From positions 1-62,073 of the forward strand of contig JALVOC010000230.1 in assembly GCA_027032075.1 (NCBI GenBank): a DNA stretch of 62,073 bases, written 5' to 3'. The DNA comes from Chromatiales bacterium. Its GTDB lineage: Bacteria > Pseudomonadota > Gammaproteobacteria > UBA6429 > Thiohalophilaceae. The position numbers were made by a program, and so were the translations under genes. The notes below the pieces were generated by a model. That model was not told the DNA's origin, did no database searches, and saw only the letters and a list, made by a program, of their open reading frames with translations. Below, piece after piece: positions 18,080 through 25,719 of the stretch. Each line of letters opens with the position of its first letter. Position 1 is the stretch's first letter.

Positions 18080-18976
18080 ATGTTTCTGGAATTACGCCAT
18101 TTGCGCTCTCTGAAAATCATTGCCGACAGCGCAACCCTTGCGCAGGCAGCCGATCAGTTACATCTGACGCCTTCGGCCCTGTCGCACCAGATCCGCGCCA
18201 TTGAAGCGTATTTCGCAGTACCCCTGTTCCTGCGCCAGCACAAACCTTTGTGCCTCACGCCTGCCGGTGAACGTCTGGTGACGCTGGCCGAGCAGATCCT
18301 GCCCAGCGTCGAACGCGCCGAACGCGAACTACACAGCCTGGCCCGGGGCGATAGCGGACGCTTACATATCACCATCGAGTGCCACGCCTGTTTCGAATGG
18401 CTACTGCCGACACTGGAACGTTACCGGCGCGACTGGCCTGAAGTGGAGGTGGATATTCGCTTGGGAATGAGCTTTACACCTCTGCCGGCTCTGACCCGGG
18501 GCGAGATCGATCTGGTCATTACCTCTGATCCGGTGAAAACAGCCGGAGTCGACTTTGAAGAGATGTTTGCCTACGAGGCACGTCTTGCGGTCGCCCTTGA
18601 TCATCCGCTTGCCCGCAAGGCTTTTGTTGAACCCGGGGATCTGGCCGGCGAGACCCTGATCACCTATCCGGTGGAACGCGCACGCCTGGACGTGTTCCGG
18701 CACTTCCTGCAACCTGCCGGTGTGGAACCGGCAAGCGTGCGTCAGGCAGAACTCACCAGCATGATTTTGCAACTGGTTGCAATACGTCAGGGGGTGGCCG
18801 TACTTCCCGACTGGGTTCTGCATGAGGCTGCCGTTAGAGGCCGCCTGGCAAGCTGCGCCCTGGGACCACAGGGTATGCACGGTACGCTGTATGCAGCAGT
18901 TCGCGAAAATGATAGGGATCTGCCCTACCTGACGAGCTTCATCGGGCTGGCCCGGACCCTAAACCCCCCACACTGA
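18080..18976 (+). CDS. metR: LysR-type regulator MetR
   Basis: A 298-residue LysR-family regulator. The N-terminal winged helix has TLAQAADQLHLTPSALSHQI; the C-terminal effector domain begins near residue 90 (GRLHITIECHACFEWLLPTL), matching MetR. It activates metE with homocysteine as coactivator. It is divergent from metE with two MetR boxes between them, one touching its start codon. The cobalamin riboswitch of nrdD begins about 90 bases downstream, so metR transcription must end before it. Confidence 0.95.
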   Translation: MFLELRHLRSLKIIADSATLAQAADQLHLTPSALSHQIRAIEAYFAVPLFLRQHKPLCLTPAGERLVTLAEQILPSVERAERELHSLARGDSGRLHITIECHACFEWLLPTLERYRRDWPEVEVDIRLGMSFTPLPALTRGEIDLVITSDPVKTAGVDFEEMFAYEARLAVALDHPLARKAFVEPGDLAGETLITYPVERARLDVFRHFLQPAGVEPASVRQAELTSMILQLVAIRQGVAVLPDWVLHEAAVRGRLASCALGPQGMHGTLYAAVRENDRDLPYLTSFIGLARTLNPPH

Positions 18977-19065
18977 TCGTTCGAACCAGGATTTTGAATC
19001 AGAGGCTTGCCAATTTTCAAAAAAACATCTATCTTGTGAGATAGCTCCGGTTCAATCACAACATA

Positions 19066-19254
19066 TTGTGGTTGAGGCAAGAGGGAACCCGGTGAGAATC
19101 CGGGACTGTCGCGCAGCGGTATAGGGGAACGAAGTCCACAGGACGCGAAAGCGTCAGGCACTGTCCAGCAAAAAAGGATGGGAAGCCGTGGAAACAGGTG
19201 GCCATTCATTGGCCGTGCCCCCAAGTCCGAAGACCTGCCGGGCTACAACCGTCC
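19066..19254 (+). promoter_or_regulatory. Cobalamin riboswitch upstream of nrdD
   Basis: The conserved core is clear: GAGGGAACCC then GGTGAGAATCCGGGACTG (19091-19108), a CGCAGCGGT segment, and the closing box GAAGACCTGCC (19229-19239). GGTTG (19070-19074) can pair with CAACC (19246-19250) to close the outer P1 stem. It reads in the same direction as nrdD and ends about 120 bases before its start codon. Adenosylcobalamin or a related corrinoid would be expected to shut off the downstream genes. Confidence 0.9.
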
Positions 19255-19310
19255 CCGGGATGGTTGTTCTCTGGGCCTTCGCGTCAAAGGCACCGGGGCG
19301 GATCATTTTT
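19253..19310 (+). terminator. Terminator-like expression platform of the B12 riboswitch
   Basis: CCCCGG (19253-19258) can pair with CCGGGG (19293-19298), enclosing an inner GCCTT/AAGGC hairpin (19275-19291); ATTTTT follows at 19305-19310. This resembles a transcription terminator formed in the ligand-bound state. Part of the left arm lies just behind the P1 stem, leaving room for mutually exclusive folds. Confidence 0.5.
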
Positions 19311-19371
19311 CCTCCTTGGTCTTCCTGTGCGTTGCGCCCTTGTTTTCGCGCAATGGAACAAGGAGAAACAA

Positions 19372-21423
19372 ATGAATTCCCAACCTGCCACCAGCGGGCT
19401 TGAACCGTATCCGGTAATCCTGCCCAGCCATATTTTCAAACGCAATGGCGAACGGGCCGAGTTCGACCCGGAAAAAATCGTTTCTGCGATTCACCGTGCC
19501 GGTCTCGCAACCGGTGAGTTCGAGCAGGATGAAGCCCGCTTGCTGGCCGCACAGGTGCTGAAAGTCATACGCCACCGTTTTGCGGGCGAGGTTCCCCATA
19601 TCGAACAGATCCAGGATGTGGTGGAGCAGGTGCTGATCAGCTCTAATTACTACCCTACCGCCCGCGCCTATATCGTCTATCGTGAACAGCATGGCCGCCT
19701 GCGCCAGGATCGGCGTACGCTGGTTGATGTGGGGACGGCGATGGACGAATACCTGGATCAGCTCGACTGGCGGGTGAATGCCAACGCCAATCAGGGCTAT
19801 TCGCTGGGCGGGCTGATCCTCAACACCGCAGGCAAGGTCACTGCCAACTACTGGTTGAGCCATGTCTACCCTCCCGAGGTTGGCAAGGCACACCGCAACG
19901 CCGATCTGCATATCCATGATCTGGACATGCTGGCCGGCTACTGCGCCGGATGGTCATTACGCACCTTTTTGGCAGAAGGACTAAATGGCGTACCGGGCAA
20001 AGTGGAAGCCGGCCCGCCGTCGCATTTCTCCAGCGCGCTCGGGCAGATGGTCAATTTTCTCGGCACCCTGCAAAATGAGTGGGCAGGCGCCCAGGCGTTC
20101 AGCTCTTTCGATACCTGTCTGGCACCGTTCGTTCGCAAGGACAAACTCAGCTACAAGCAGGTGCGACAGGGAATCCAGGAGTTCATCTACAACCTTAACG
20201 TTCCCTCCCGTTGGGGGACACAGACACCTTTCACCAATCTCACTTTCGACTGGATCTGCCCGGAAGACATGCGTGAGCAGATCCCGGTGATCGCCGGCGA
20301 GGAAATGCCGTTTACTTATGCCGATCTGCAAGCAGAAATGGACACCATCAACCGCGCCTATATCGAAGTCATGAGCGAAGGGGATGCACGGGGACGGGTG
20401 TTCACCTTTCCCATTCCCACGTACAACATCACCGACGATTTTCCCTGGGAGAGCGACAACGCCCGTTACCTCTTCGAAATGACCGCCAAGTATGGCCTGC
20501 CGTACTTTCAGAACTTCATCAATTCAGAACTCAAACCCGGCCAGATCCGCTCCATGTGCTGCCGCCTGCAACTCGATCTGCGCGAATTGCTCAAGCGCGG
20601 CAATGGACTGTTCGGCTCTGCCGAACAAACCGGCTCGATAGGCGTAGTGACCATTAACTGCGCCCGTCTCGGCTATCTCTTCAAGGGTGACGAGGCGGGA
20701 CTTTTCCAACGCGTGGATGAGTTGATGGAACTCGCTCGCACCAGTCTTGAAATCAAGCGAAAAGTCATCCAGCGGTACATGGACAATGGCCTGTTCCCCT
20801 ATACCAAACGCTACCTTGGCTCCCTGCGCAATCATTTCTCCACCATTGGCGTCAATGGCATCAATGAAATGATCCGCAACTTCAGTAACGACACGTGTGA
20901 CATCGTGGCAAAAAGCGGGCGGGAACTGGCCATGCGCCTGCTGGATCATATGCGCGAACGCCTGCTGGACTTCCAGCAACAGACCGGACACATGTACAAC
21001 CTCGAGGCGACACCGGCTGAAGGAACCACTTACCGCTTTGCCAAAGAGGACAAAAAACGCTACCCCGATATGCTTCACGCCGGGACGAAAGAAGCACCCT
21101 ACTACACCAATTCATCACAACTTCCCGTGGGCTACACCAGTGATCCCTTCGAGGCGCTGATGTTGCAGGACGAATTGCAGACCCGCTACACCGGTGGGAC
21201 CGTGCTGCATCTTTACATGAGCGAAAGGCTTTCCAGCGCTGAAGCCTGCGCCCGGCTTGTACGGCGGACGTTACAGCGCTTCCGCCTGCCCTACGTCACG
21301 GTTACACCGACTTTTTCCATTTGCCCGGTGCACGGCTATCTTGCAGGCGAGCATGAATTCTGTCCGCGCTGCGATGAGGAAAAGCTGGCGGAGAAACAAC
21401 GCGCTGCGGCAAATCTTCATTAA
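19372..21423 (+). CDS. nrdD: Class III ribonucleotide reductase, large part, lacking glycyl-radical segment
   Basis: A 683-residue anaerobic ribonucleoside-triphosphate reductase. An N-terminal ATP-cone regulatory domain (about 18-110, FKRNGERAEFDPEKIVSAIH) precedes the catalytic barrel (CRLQLDLRELLKRGNGLFG, GVVTINCARLGYL, GINEMIRNFSNDTCDI). Near the end is a zinc-type motif CPVHGYLAGEHEFCPRC (651-667). The protein then stops 16 residues later, before the C-terminal glycyl-radical motif that normally follows; that part is encoded by the next gene. The start at 19372 has AAGGAGAAAC upstream; the longer in-frame start at 19198 lies inside the riboswitch. Expression should be B12-repressed. Confidence 0.92.
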   Translation: MNSQPATSGLEPYPVILPSHIFKRNGERAEFDPEKIVSAIHRAGLATGEFEQDEARLLAAQVLKVIRHRFAGEVPHIEQIQDVVEQVLISSNYYPTARAYIVYREQHGRLRQDRRTLVDVGTAMDEYLDQLDWRVNANANQGYSLGGLILNTAGKVTANYWLSHVYPPEVGKAHRNADLHIHDLDMLAGYCAGWSLRTFLAEGLNGVPGKVEAGPPSHFSSALGQMVNFLGTLQNEWAGAQAFSSFDTCLAPFVRKDKLSYKQVRQGIQEFIYNLNVPSRWGTQTPFTNLTFDWICPEDMREQIPVIAGEEMPFTYADLQAEMDTINRAYIEVMSEGDARGRVFTFPIPTYNITDDFPWESDNARYLFEMTAKYGLPYFQNFINSELKPGQIRSMCCRLQLDLRELLKRGNGLFGSAEQTGSIGVVTINCARLGYLFKGDEAGLFQRVDELMELARTSLEIKRKVIQRYMDNGLFPYTKRYLGSLRNHFSTIGVNGINEMIRNFSNDTCDIVAKSGRELAMRLLDHMRERLLDFQQQTGHMYNLEATPAEGTTYRFAKEDKKRYPDMLHAGTKEAPYYTNSSQLPVGYTSDPFEALMLQDELQTRYTGGTVLHLYMSERLSSAEACARLVRRTLQRFRLPYVTVTPTFSICPVHGYLAGEHEFCPRCDEEKLAEKQRAAANLH

Positions 21424-21456
21424 AAATAGATAAACAGCAGAAAAGGAGTGAACCCT

Positions 21457-21624
21457 ATGCAAACAGCACACACACAAACCCTGACATTGAGCAACGACGA
21501 ACGCCAGCGCTGCGAAGTCTGGACCCGGGTGATGGGTTATCATCGTCCGCTGACTTCCTTCAATCCCGGCAAATGCAGCGAACATCGTGAACGCCTCCAT
21601 TTTCTTGAAGAGCATTCCGATTGA
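21457..21624 (+). CDS. Stand-alone glycyl-radical domain of NrdD
   Basis: A 55-residue protein with the C-terminal end of class III RNR: CEVWTRVMGYHRP followed by FNPGKCSEHRERLHFLEE. Gly27 in RVMGY is the expected radical-bearing residue. It has its own ATG and a strong AAGGAG site eight bases upstream, 33 bases after the nrdD stop. This is not a simple frameshift of one gene, because a spacer, ribosome-binding site and a new N-terminal lead (MQTAHTQTLTLSNDE) have replaced the junction. It would have to dock on NrdD to complete the active site. The activase gene follows one base after the stop codon. Small annotated ORFs of this kind may exist in other proteobacteria; I cannot check. Confidence 0.85.
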   Translation: MQTAHTQTLTLSNDERQRCEVWTRVMGYHRPLTSFNPGKCSEHRERLHFLEEHSD

Positions 21625-21625
21625 G

Positions 21626-22345
21626 ATGCATCTTGCCATCGGTGGCATCGAACCTTTCACCACCATTGATTTTCCCGGCCGGTTGGCAGCCGTGATTTTC
21701 TGCCGCGGCTGCGGCTGGCGCTGCGGGTATTGCCACAACCGCCATCTGCAACCGTCAGCGCCGGGCAATGACTGGAAAGCACTGGAGACGTTCCTGCGCA
21801 ACCGCCAGGGACTGCTTGATGGTATCGTTTTCAGCGGTGGTGAACCCTTGCTGCAGTCAGGACTGGCCGAGGCGCTGGCGCACTGCCGGAAACTGGGTTT
21901 CGCCACCGGCCTGCATACCGCAGGCAGCAGCCCCGCGCGGCTGCAACGACTCCTGCCACTGCTCGACTGGGTCGGCTTCGATGTCAAAGCACCCTTTCAT
22001 GCCTATGAAGTGGTGACCCGCGTAGCCGGCAGCGGCAAGAAAGCCTTAGAGAGCCTGCGCCATCTGCTCGACAACGGCATAGCCTGTGAAGTACGCACCA
22101 CCGTGGATCCGGCTTTGCTGCATCAGGAACAGATACTGCACCTGGCGCGCGAACTCAGCAGGCTTGGGGTTACCCGCTTTGTCCTGCAGGCATGCCGAAG
22201 TGAAACCCCTGCCACACGGCGTGACCCGCTGTCTGATGATGGCTTGATACAACGGGTTTCGCGCCTTTTTGACGATTTCGAACTGCGTGGTGTTGGCAAA
22301 CCACCACCAAAACACATTTCGAATACCTGTGCGGTTGAATCATGA
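21626..22345 (+). CDS. nrdG: Anaerobic RNR-activating radical SAM enzyme (NrdG2-type)
   Basis: A 239-residue radical SAM enzyme that generates the glycyl radical on class III RNR using S-adenosylmethionine and a [4Fe-4S] cluster. The cluster motif CGWRCGYC (29-36) is the required CX3CX2C. FSGGEPLLQ is the SAM-binding GGE motif. It belongs to the longer NrdG2-like type, commoner in sulfur bacteria and anaerobes than the 154-residue E. coli NrdG. The ATG at 21626 is one base past the upstream stop codon; a GTG at 21587 would overlap the small gene by 38 bases. Last gene of the riboswitch operon. Confidence 0.9.
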   Translation: MHLAIGGIEPFTTIDFPGRLAAVIFCRGCGWRCGYCHNRHLQPSAPGNDWKALETFLRNRQGLLDGIVFSGGEPLLQSGLAEALAHCRKLGFATGLHTAGSSPARLQRLLPLLDWVGFDVKAPFHAYEVVTRVAGSGKKALESLRHLLDNGIACEVRTTVDPALLHQEQILHLARELSRLGVTRFVLQACRSETPATRRDPLSDDGLIQRVSRLFDDFELRGVGKPPPKHISNTCAVES

Positions 22346-22559
22346 AGCATCGAGGCCGGAGGTTTTTCCCTGACAGGCCAAGCGCACGCAGGCGATCACG
22401 GCCATGACCTGATAGGCAAGCACGCTTTATTTTGTTGACATACCTTGTTTTGTCACACGGGACTTTGGTCTATCCACAAAAGCCCATGGAGTTGTACGGT
22501 TAAACCTCACTTTTCACAACGAATCGTGCGGCGGGTAAATCATTGCCGGACATTTCCGA

Positions 22560-22565
22560 TATAAT
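22560..22565 (+). promoter_or_regulatory. -10 box of the rhodanese gene
   Basis: A perfect TATAAT ends 46 bases before the preferred ATG at 22612. No good -35 at the right spacing was seen. Its position downstream of the in-frame start at 22543 argues against that longer start. Confidence 0.45.
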
Positions 22566-22611
22566 TGTCACCCTGTTTAATTTGTCTGACGAAATGACAA
22601 CGAGGATGCCG

Positions 22612-23430
22612 ATGCCGGAACTTGATTTTCCCCTTATCCTGGAAGTGGAACAGCTGGAGCAAAATCTCCATGACGAAAACCTGTTGCTGGTGGACCTCTC
22701 GCAGGGGGCCACTTATGTGCAATACCACATTCCAACCGCGGTCTATCTTGACTATGCCTGGATCGTCCGCATCGAACATCCCCGCATGGGACTGTTACCC
22801 GATCCGGCCCAGTTGACCAACGTGCTCGGCAGCCTGGGGATCACCCCCGAGACCCATGTCGTTACCTATGACGATGAAGGCGGCGGGCGTGCCTGCCGCT
22901 TCCTCTGGACCCTGGAAGCCGCCGGCCACAAACGCTTCTCGCTCCTCAATGGCGGCTTGCGCGCCTGGTCGAACGAAGGCCACGAAATCAGCAGCAGGAT
23001 CTGCTACCCCACACCGGGTGAATTTCAGGTCGATATGGATTTCAGCGGGGTGGCGACACGCCAGTTTATTCTCGACAACCTGTCAAACGATGAGGTGGTG
23101 CTTCTCGACGTCCGCAGCCCGGCGGAATTCAAAGGGGAGAAGGTTTTTGCCCAACGCGGCGGCCACATCCCCGGTGCGGTGAACATCGAATGGACGGAAG
23201 CGATGGACAAGGAGCGGGAGCTGCGCCTGAAACCGGAAGCCGAGTTGCGCAGCATGCTGGAAAGCCGGGGGATCACCCAGGATAAAACCGTGGTGGTTTA
23301 CTGCCAGACGCATCACCGCTCGGCCCATACTTACATCATGCTGAAATCACTCGGTTATCAGCGTGTCAAAGGCTATCCGGGTTCCTGGTCTGACTGGGGG
23401 AATGAGCCCAATACCCCGATAGAGCATTGA
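22612..23430 (+). CDS. Two-domain rhodanese (thiosulfate sulfurtransferase-type)
   Basis: A 272-residue tandem rhodanese. The first domain (about 10-120) is inactive, with no cysteine at the loop position (TYDDEGGGRACRF). The second (about 150-260) has the active-site loop CQTHHRS with the persulfide-carrying cysteine. It should move sulfane sulfur from thiosulfate or a similar donor to thiols or cyanide. There is no signal peptide, so it is cytoplasmic. The start at 22612 has GAGG six bases upstream; in-frame starts at 22543, 22594 and 22606 are possible, but the first precedes the -10 box. Single gene. Confidence 0.9.
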   Translation: MPELDFPLILEVEQLEQNLHDENLLLVDLSQGATYVQYHIPTAVYLDYAWIVRIEHPRMGLLPDPAQLTNVLGSLGITPETHVVTYDDEGGGRACRFLWTLEAAGHKRFSLLNGGLRAWSNEGHEISSRICYPTPGEFQVDMDFSGVATRQFILDNLSNDEVVLLDVRSPAEFKGEKVFAQRGGHIPGAVNIEWTEAMDKERELRLKPEAELRSMLESRGITQDKTVVVYCQTHHRSAHTYIMLKSLGYQRVKGYPGSWSDWGNEPNTPIEH

Positions 23431-23479
23431 TGCCTTGCCTGCTCGCTGACAGTGGCCAGAGCGGACGCCCATTCCTGCG

Positions 23480-23950
23480 CTAATTATTGAAGCACCCATC
23501 TCTCCAGGCCTCAAGCTGCCTGCGCATGCGGTTCACGTGGCTGCCTTCCCAGTACACCTTTTGGCATGCGGGACAATAAAAGGCCGTGTCGAGGCTTGCC
23601 TTGAGGCGTTCCGGCAAAGCGTCAAGGTTTTGCGGACGGCTGTCGGTTAACGGGGTGTTGCAGACCATGCAGCGTACAAAAGGCTGGTGCAGCCAGTTGA
23701 TATCGAGGTGACGGCCCAGTTCCGCGACACAATCATCCAGGCGCTCGCACTCAAGCAGGATCACCGTACCGGGCGCGCGGCGGTACTCGTTCAATTCCCG
23801 ATCCCGGGTGATCAGATAGCGCTGTTCCGCCAAGGCCTGCTTGAGCAGTTCATAATCACGGCGCCCCTGGGTTTCGATAACTGTGTCATACCCCGCCGCC
23901 CGCAGCCAGCGCCCCAGGCGCTGCAACATCTCATCACAAAGGAATTTCAC
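23480..23950 (-). CDS. Mut7-C RNase-domain protein with zinc ribbon
   Basis: A 156-residue protein of the Mut7-C (DUF82) family. The first half is PIN-like: VKFLCDEMLQRLGRWLRAAG and YLITRDRELN supply the acidic residues. The second half has a zinc ribbon with CMVC and CPAC. A nuclease role is predicted for the family from fold similarity; the substrate is not known. The GTG start at 23950 overlaps the stop codon of the LexA-like gene by four bases (GTGA), typical of translational coupling. An in-frame ATG at 24019 would give 179 residues but overlap the upstream gene by 73 bases and add a poor leader. Confidence 0.85.
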   Translation of the reverse strand: MKFLCDEMLQRLGRWLRAAGYDTVIETQGRRDYELLKQALAEQRYLITRDRELNEYRRAPGTVILLECERLDDCVAELGRHLDINWLHQPFVRCMVCNTPLTDSRPQNLDALPERLKASLDTAFYCPACQKVYWEGSHVNRMRRQLEAWRDGCFNN

Positions 23951-24417
23951 ACTGTATCGGCTTGCCGGATCACACCTGTGACAATGCCCAGGATCTGGAC
24001 TTCTTCGTTGCGCAAACAAATGGGGGCCATTTCAGGGTTGGCCGGTTGCAGACGGATGCCGTCAGGTTCAACATAGAATTTCTTCAGGGTAACGGTTTCG
24101 CCGTTGATCATGGCGATCACCGATTGGCCGTTGGCGGCGGTTTCCCGCTTCTCGATGACGATGATGTCACCATCCTGGATATTGTCATCCACCATGGAAT
24201 GGCCACGCACGCGCAAGGCATAGCTGTTTTTGCGGACCATATTGGCCGGCACAGTAACCCGTTCGTTCTCCTCTGAAAGATCGACAGGCTGCCCCGCCGC
24301 GACCCAACCCAGCAGGGGGATCTCCACCATGTCTTCGGCGAGGATATCCAGGGCTTCCAGACCGGGAATCCATACGGGGCGATTATTCTTTGGAATCAGA
24401 TAGTTAACATTTGACAT
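23947..24417 (-). CDS. LexA/UmuD-like S24 peptidase without DNA-binding domain
   Basis: A 156-residue protein that aligns with the C-terminal half of LexA only. It has the cleavage region EIPLLGWVAAGQPV with an Ala-Gly bond, the catalytic Ser in RVRGHSMVDD and the catalytic Lys in ETVTLKKF. In front are only about 30 residues instead of the usual 65-residue winged helix, so it cannot bind DNA as LexA does. It is closer in sequence to LexA than to UmuD, and no umuC follows. The start at 24417 has CAGGAAA upstream; an in-frame ATG at 24474 falls on the predicted -35 box. A Mut7-C gene is translationally coupled downstream. Role unknown: it may form mixed dimers with LexA or UmuD, or self-cleave on RecA activation. 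Confidence 0.85.
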   Translation of the reverse strand: MSNVNYLIPKNNRPVWIPGLEALDILAEDMVEIPLLGWVAAGQPVDLSEENERVTVPANMVRKNSYALRVRGHSMVDDNIQDGDIIVIEKRETAANGQSVIAMINGETVTLKKFYVEPDGIRLQPANPEMAPICLRNEEVQILGIVTGVIRQADTV

Positions 24418-24445
24418 TGATGTTTTTCCTGAGATTTTATCTGTA

Positions 24446-24474
24446 ACCATAGCTGGTTCATGGAATTTTTTCAA
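24446..24474 (-). promoter_or_regulatory. Promoter of the LexA-like gene
   Basis: On the minus strand TTGAAA (24469-24474) and TATGGT (24446-24451) are separated by exactly 17 bases, with the start point near 24439. AACCATAGCTGGTT (24445-24458) is an inverted repeat overlapping the -10. No SOS box of the CTG-N10-CAG form is present: one side reads CCA instead of CTG. Confidence 0.5.
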
Positions 24475-24554
24475 ACCACAACCTGTCCGTCAGCCTCCTG
24501 CCCTCCCAGAAACAAGGCGTGGATTCATTCCCGCCATTCAGAGATAATGCGCGG

Positions 24555-25214
24555 ATGCATACACGAAAACTGTCTGGAATCACTCAAATCCGCCTGATCA
24601 TTATCGTTGCCGTTCTCAGCCTGATCGCCGGCTTCGGCCTGAAACAGCTGATGCGAAGCAGCGGCAGCCAACCCGCCGCAAAGCTGCAGGCCACGATCCT
24701 GGAACCGCCGCACGTGGTAAAAGATTTCCGGCTTTTGGATCATGACGGCAAACCTTTTACCTCCGCCAGCCTGCAAGGCCATTGGAGTTTCCTGTTTTTC
24801 GGCTACACCAACTGCCCCGACGTCTGTCCCACCACTCTGAAGGTGATGCAGGCCGCCTGGCAACTGATCCCCCATGGAGCGGAAGTGAAGGCAGCGCCGA
24901 AAATGTATTTTGTCTCGGTCGATCCGGATCGCGACTCATTAAAGTCACTGAAACAGTATGTGCAGTATTTTGATCCCACTTTCATCGGCGTGACCGGGCC
25001 GCTCGATGAAATAGACAAACTCACCAATCAACTGATGGTCCTTTACGGCTACGAAGACAAGGAAAAAGACAGTGATCAATATGTCGTCAATCACAGCGCC
25101 CAGCTGTTGCTGCTCGATCCCCGTGGCCGTTTGCGGGCAATCCTGCCGCCACCGCACAAGGCGGCCAATATCGCCCGCGAGTTCCGGATCATTCGCCGCC
25201 AATACGGAGACTGA
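24555..25214 (+). CDS. SCO1/SenC family copper chaperone
   Basis: A 219-residue membrane-anchored thioredoxin-fold protein. One N-terminal membrane helix (about 12-32) is followed by a periplasmic domain with the copper-binding TNCPDVCPTT motif (CX3C) and the conserved distal His in VNHSAQLLLLDP. SCO proteins deliver copper to the CuA centre of cytochrome oxidase or act as redox chaperones. The start at 24555 (MHTRKLSG) is preferred over 24519, which would move the membrane helix inward. A PCuAC gene begins two bases after its stop codon. Confidence 0.92.
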   Translation: MHTRKLSGITQIRLIIIVAVLSLIAGFGLKQLMRSSGSQPAAKLQATILEPPHVVKDFRLLDHDGKPFTSASLQGHWSFLFFGYTNCPDVCPTTLKVMQAAWQLIPHGAEVKAAPKMYFVSVDPDRDSLKSLKQYVQYFDPTFIGVTGPLDEIDKLTNQLMVLYGYEDKEKDSDQYVVNHSAQLLLLDPRGRLRAILPPPHKAANIAREFRIIRRQYGD

Positions 25215-25216
25215 AG

Positions 25217-25654
25217 ATGAGGATGAAATATATTTCCTGTTTTGTTCTGTTGTACCTGGTAACAATCATCGTCCAGGCCGCCGAACTGCGGATTGAAAAC
25301 GGCTACGTCCCCGAAGCACCACCCGTCGCACCTGTGATGGCCGGCTACCTGACGCTTGTCAATACCACGAACCAGCCGATCACCATTACCGCCTCCCGCA
25401 GCGATGAATTCAAACGTGTCGAAATCCACAACATGATGATGCACGATGGCATGATGCACATGGAAAAACAGGATCGGTTAACCATCCCCGCACATGCGAA
25501 GGTCAGCCTTGAACCGGGGGGTTACCATTTGATGCTGATCAACCCCAGGCGTGCATTCCGTGCCGGGGAGAAAATAAAGATCACTTTTGTGCTGTCAAGC
25601 GGCAAGCAACAAACAGTCATTCTGCCGGTCAAAAAAACGGCTGCACCTGAATAG
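25217..25654 (+). CDS. Periplasmic copper chaperone PCu(A)C
   Basis: A 145-residue periplasmic protein with a Sec signal peptide ending at about residue 21 (VQAAE). The copper site motif is present: IHNMMMHDGMMHM holds the His and Met ligands and GGYHLML the second His-x-Met, as in the DUF461 family. The cluster of extra Met and His residues is notable. It hands Cu(I) to CuA sites together with SCO. It is two bases from the SCO gene, so the two are translated together. Confidence 0.92.
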   Translation: MRMKYISCFVLLYLVTIIVQAAELRIENGYVPEAPPVAPVMAGYLTLVNTTNQPITITASRSDEFKRVEIHNMMMHDGMMHMEKQDRLTIPAHAKVSLEPGGYHLMLINPRRAFRAGEKIKITFVLSSGKQQTVILPVKKTAAPE

Positions 25655-25719
25655 CCGCGGAAACCTGCCGGGCCGGCCTGACCGATTCCACTTCACACCA
25701 TCACTTTACCTATTCGACA

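Noticed and set aside
19198-19371. Longer N-terminal extension of NrdD
   Set aside because: The frame lies inside the cobalamin riboswitch and terminator region; the ATG at 19372 has a good ribosome-binding site.
21424-21456. Interpreting the NrdD gap as a sequencing frameshift
   Set aside because: Three reasons argue against it: a clean stop, an AAGGAG site with start codon in the right place, and a new N-terminal leader. Only resequencing would be final.
21587-21625. GTG start for nrdG overlapping the small gene
   Set aside because: The ATG at 21626 lies one base after the stop codon, and alignment with NrdG2-type proteins begins there.
22435-22455. TTGACA as a promoter -35 for the rhodanese gene
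   Set aside because: No -10 box stands at a proper distance; TATAAT at 22560 is over 100 bases away.
24415-24480. SOS box upstream of the LexA-like gene
   Set aside because: CTGTAACCATAGCTGG keeps only one half (CTG), whereas the other reads TGG; a CTG-N10-CAG site is not present.
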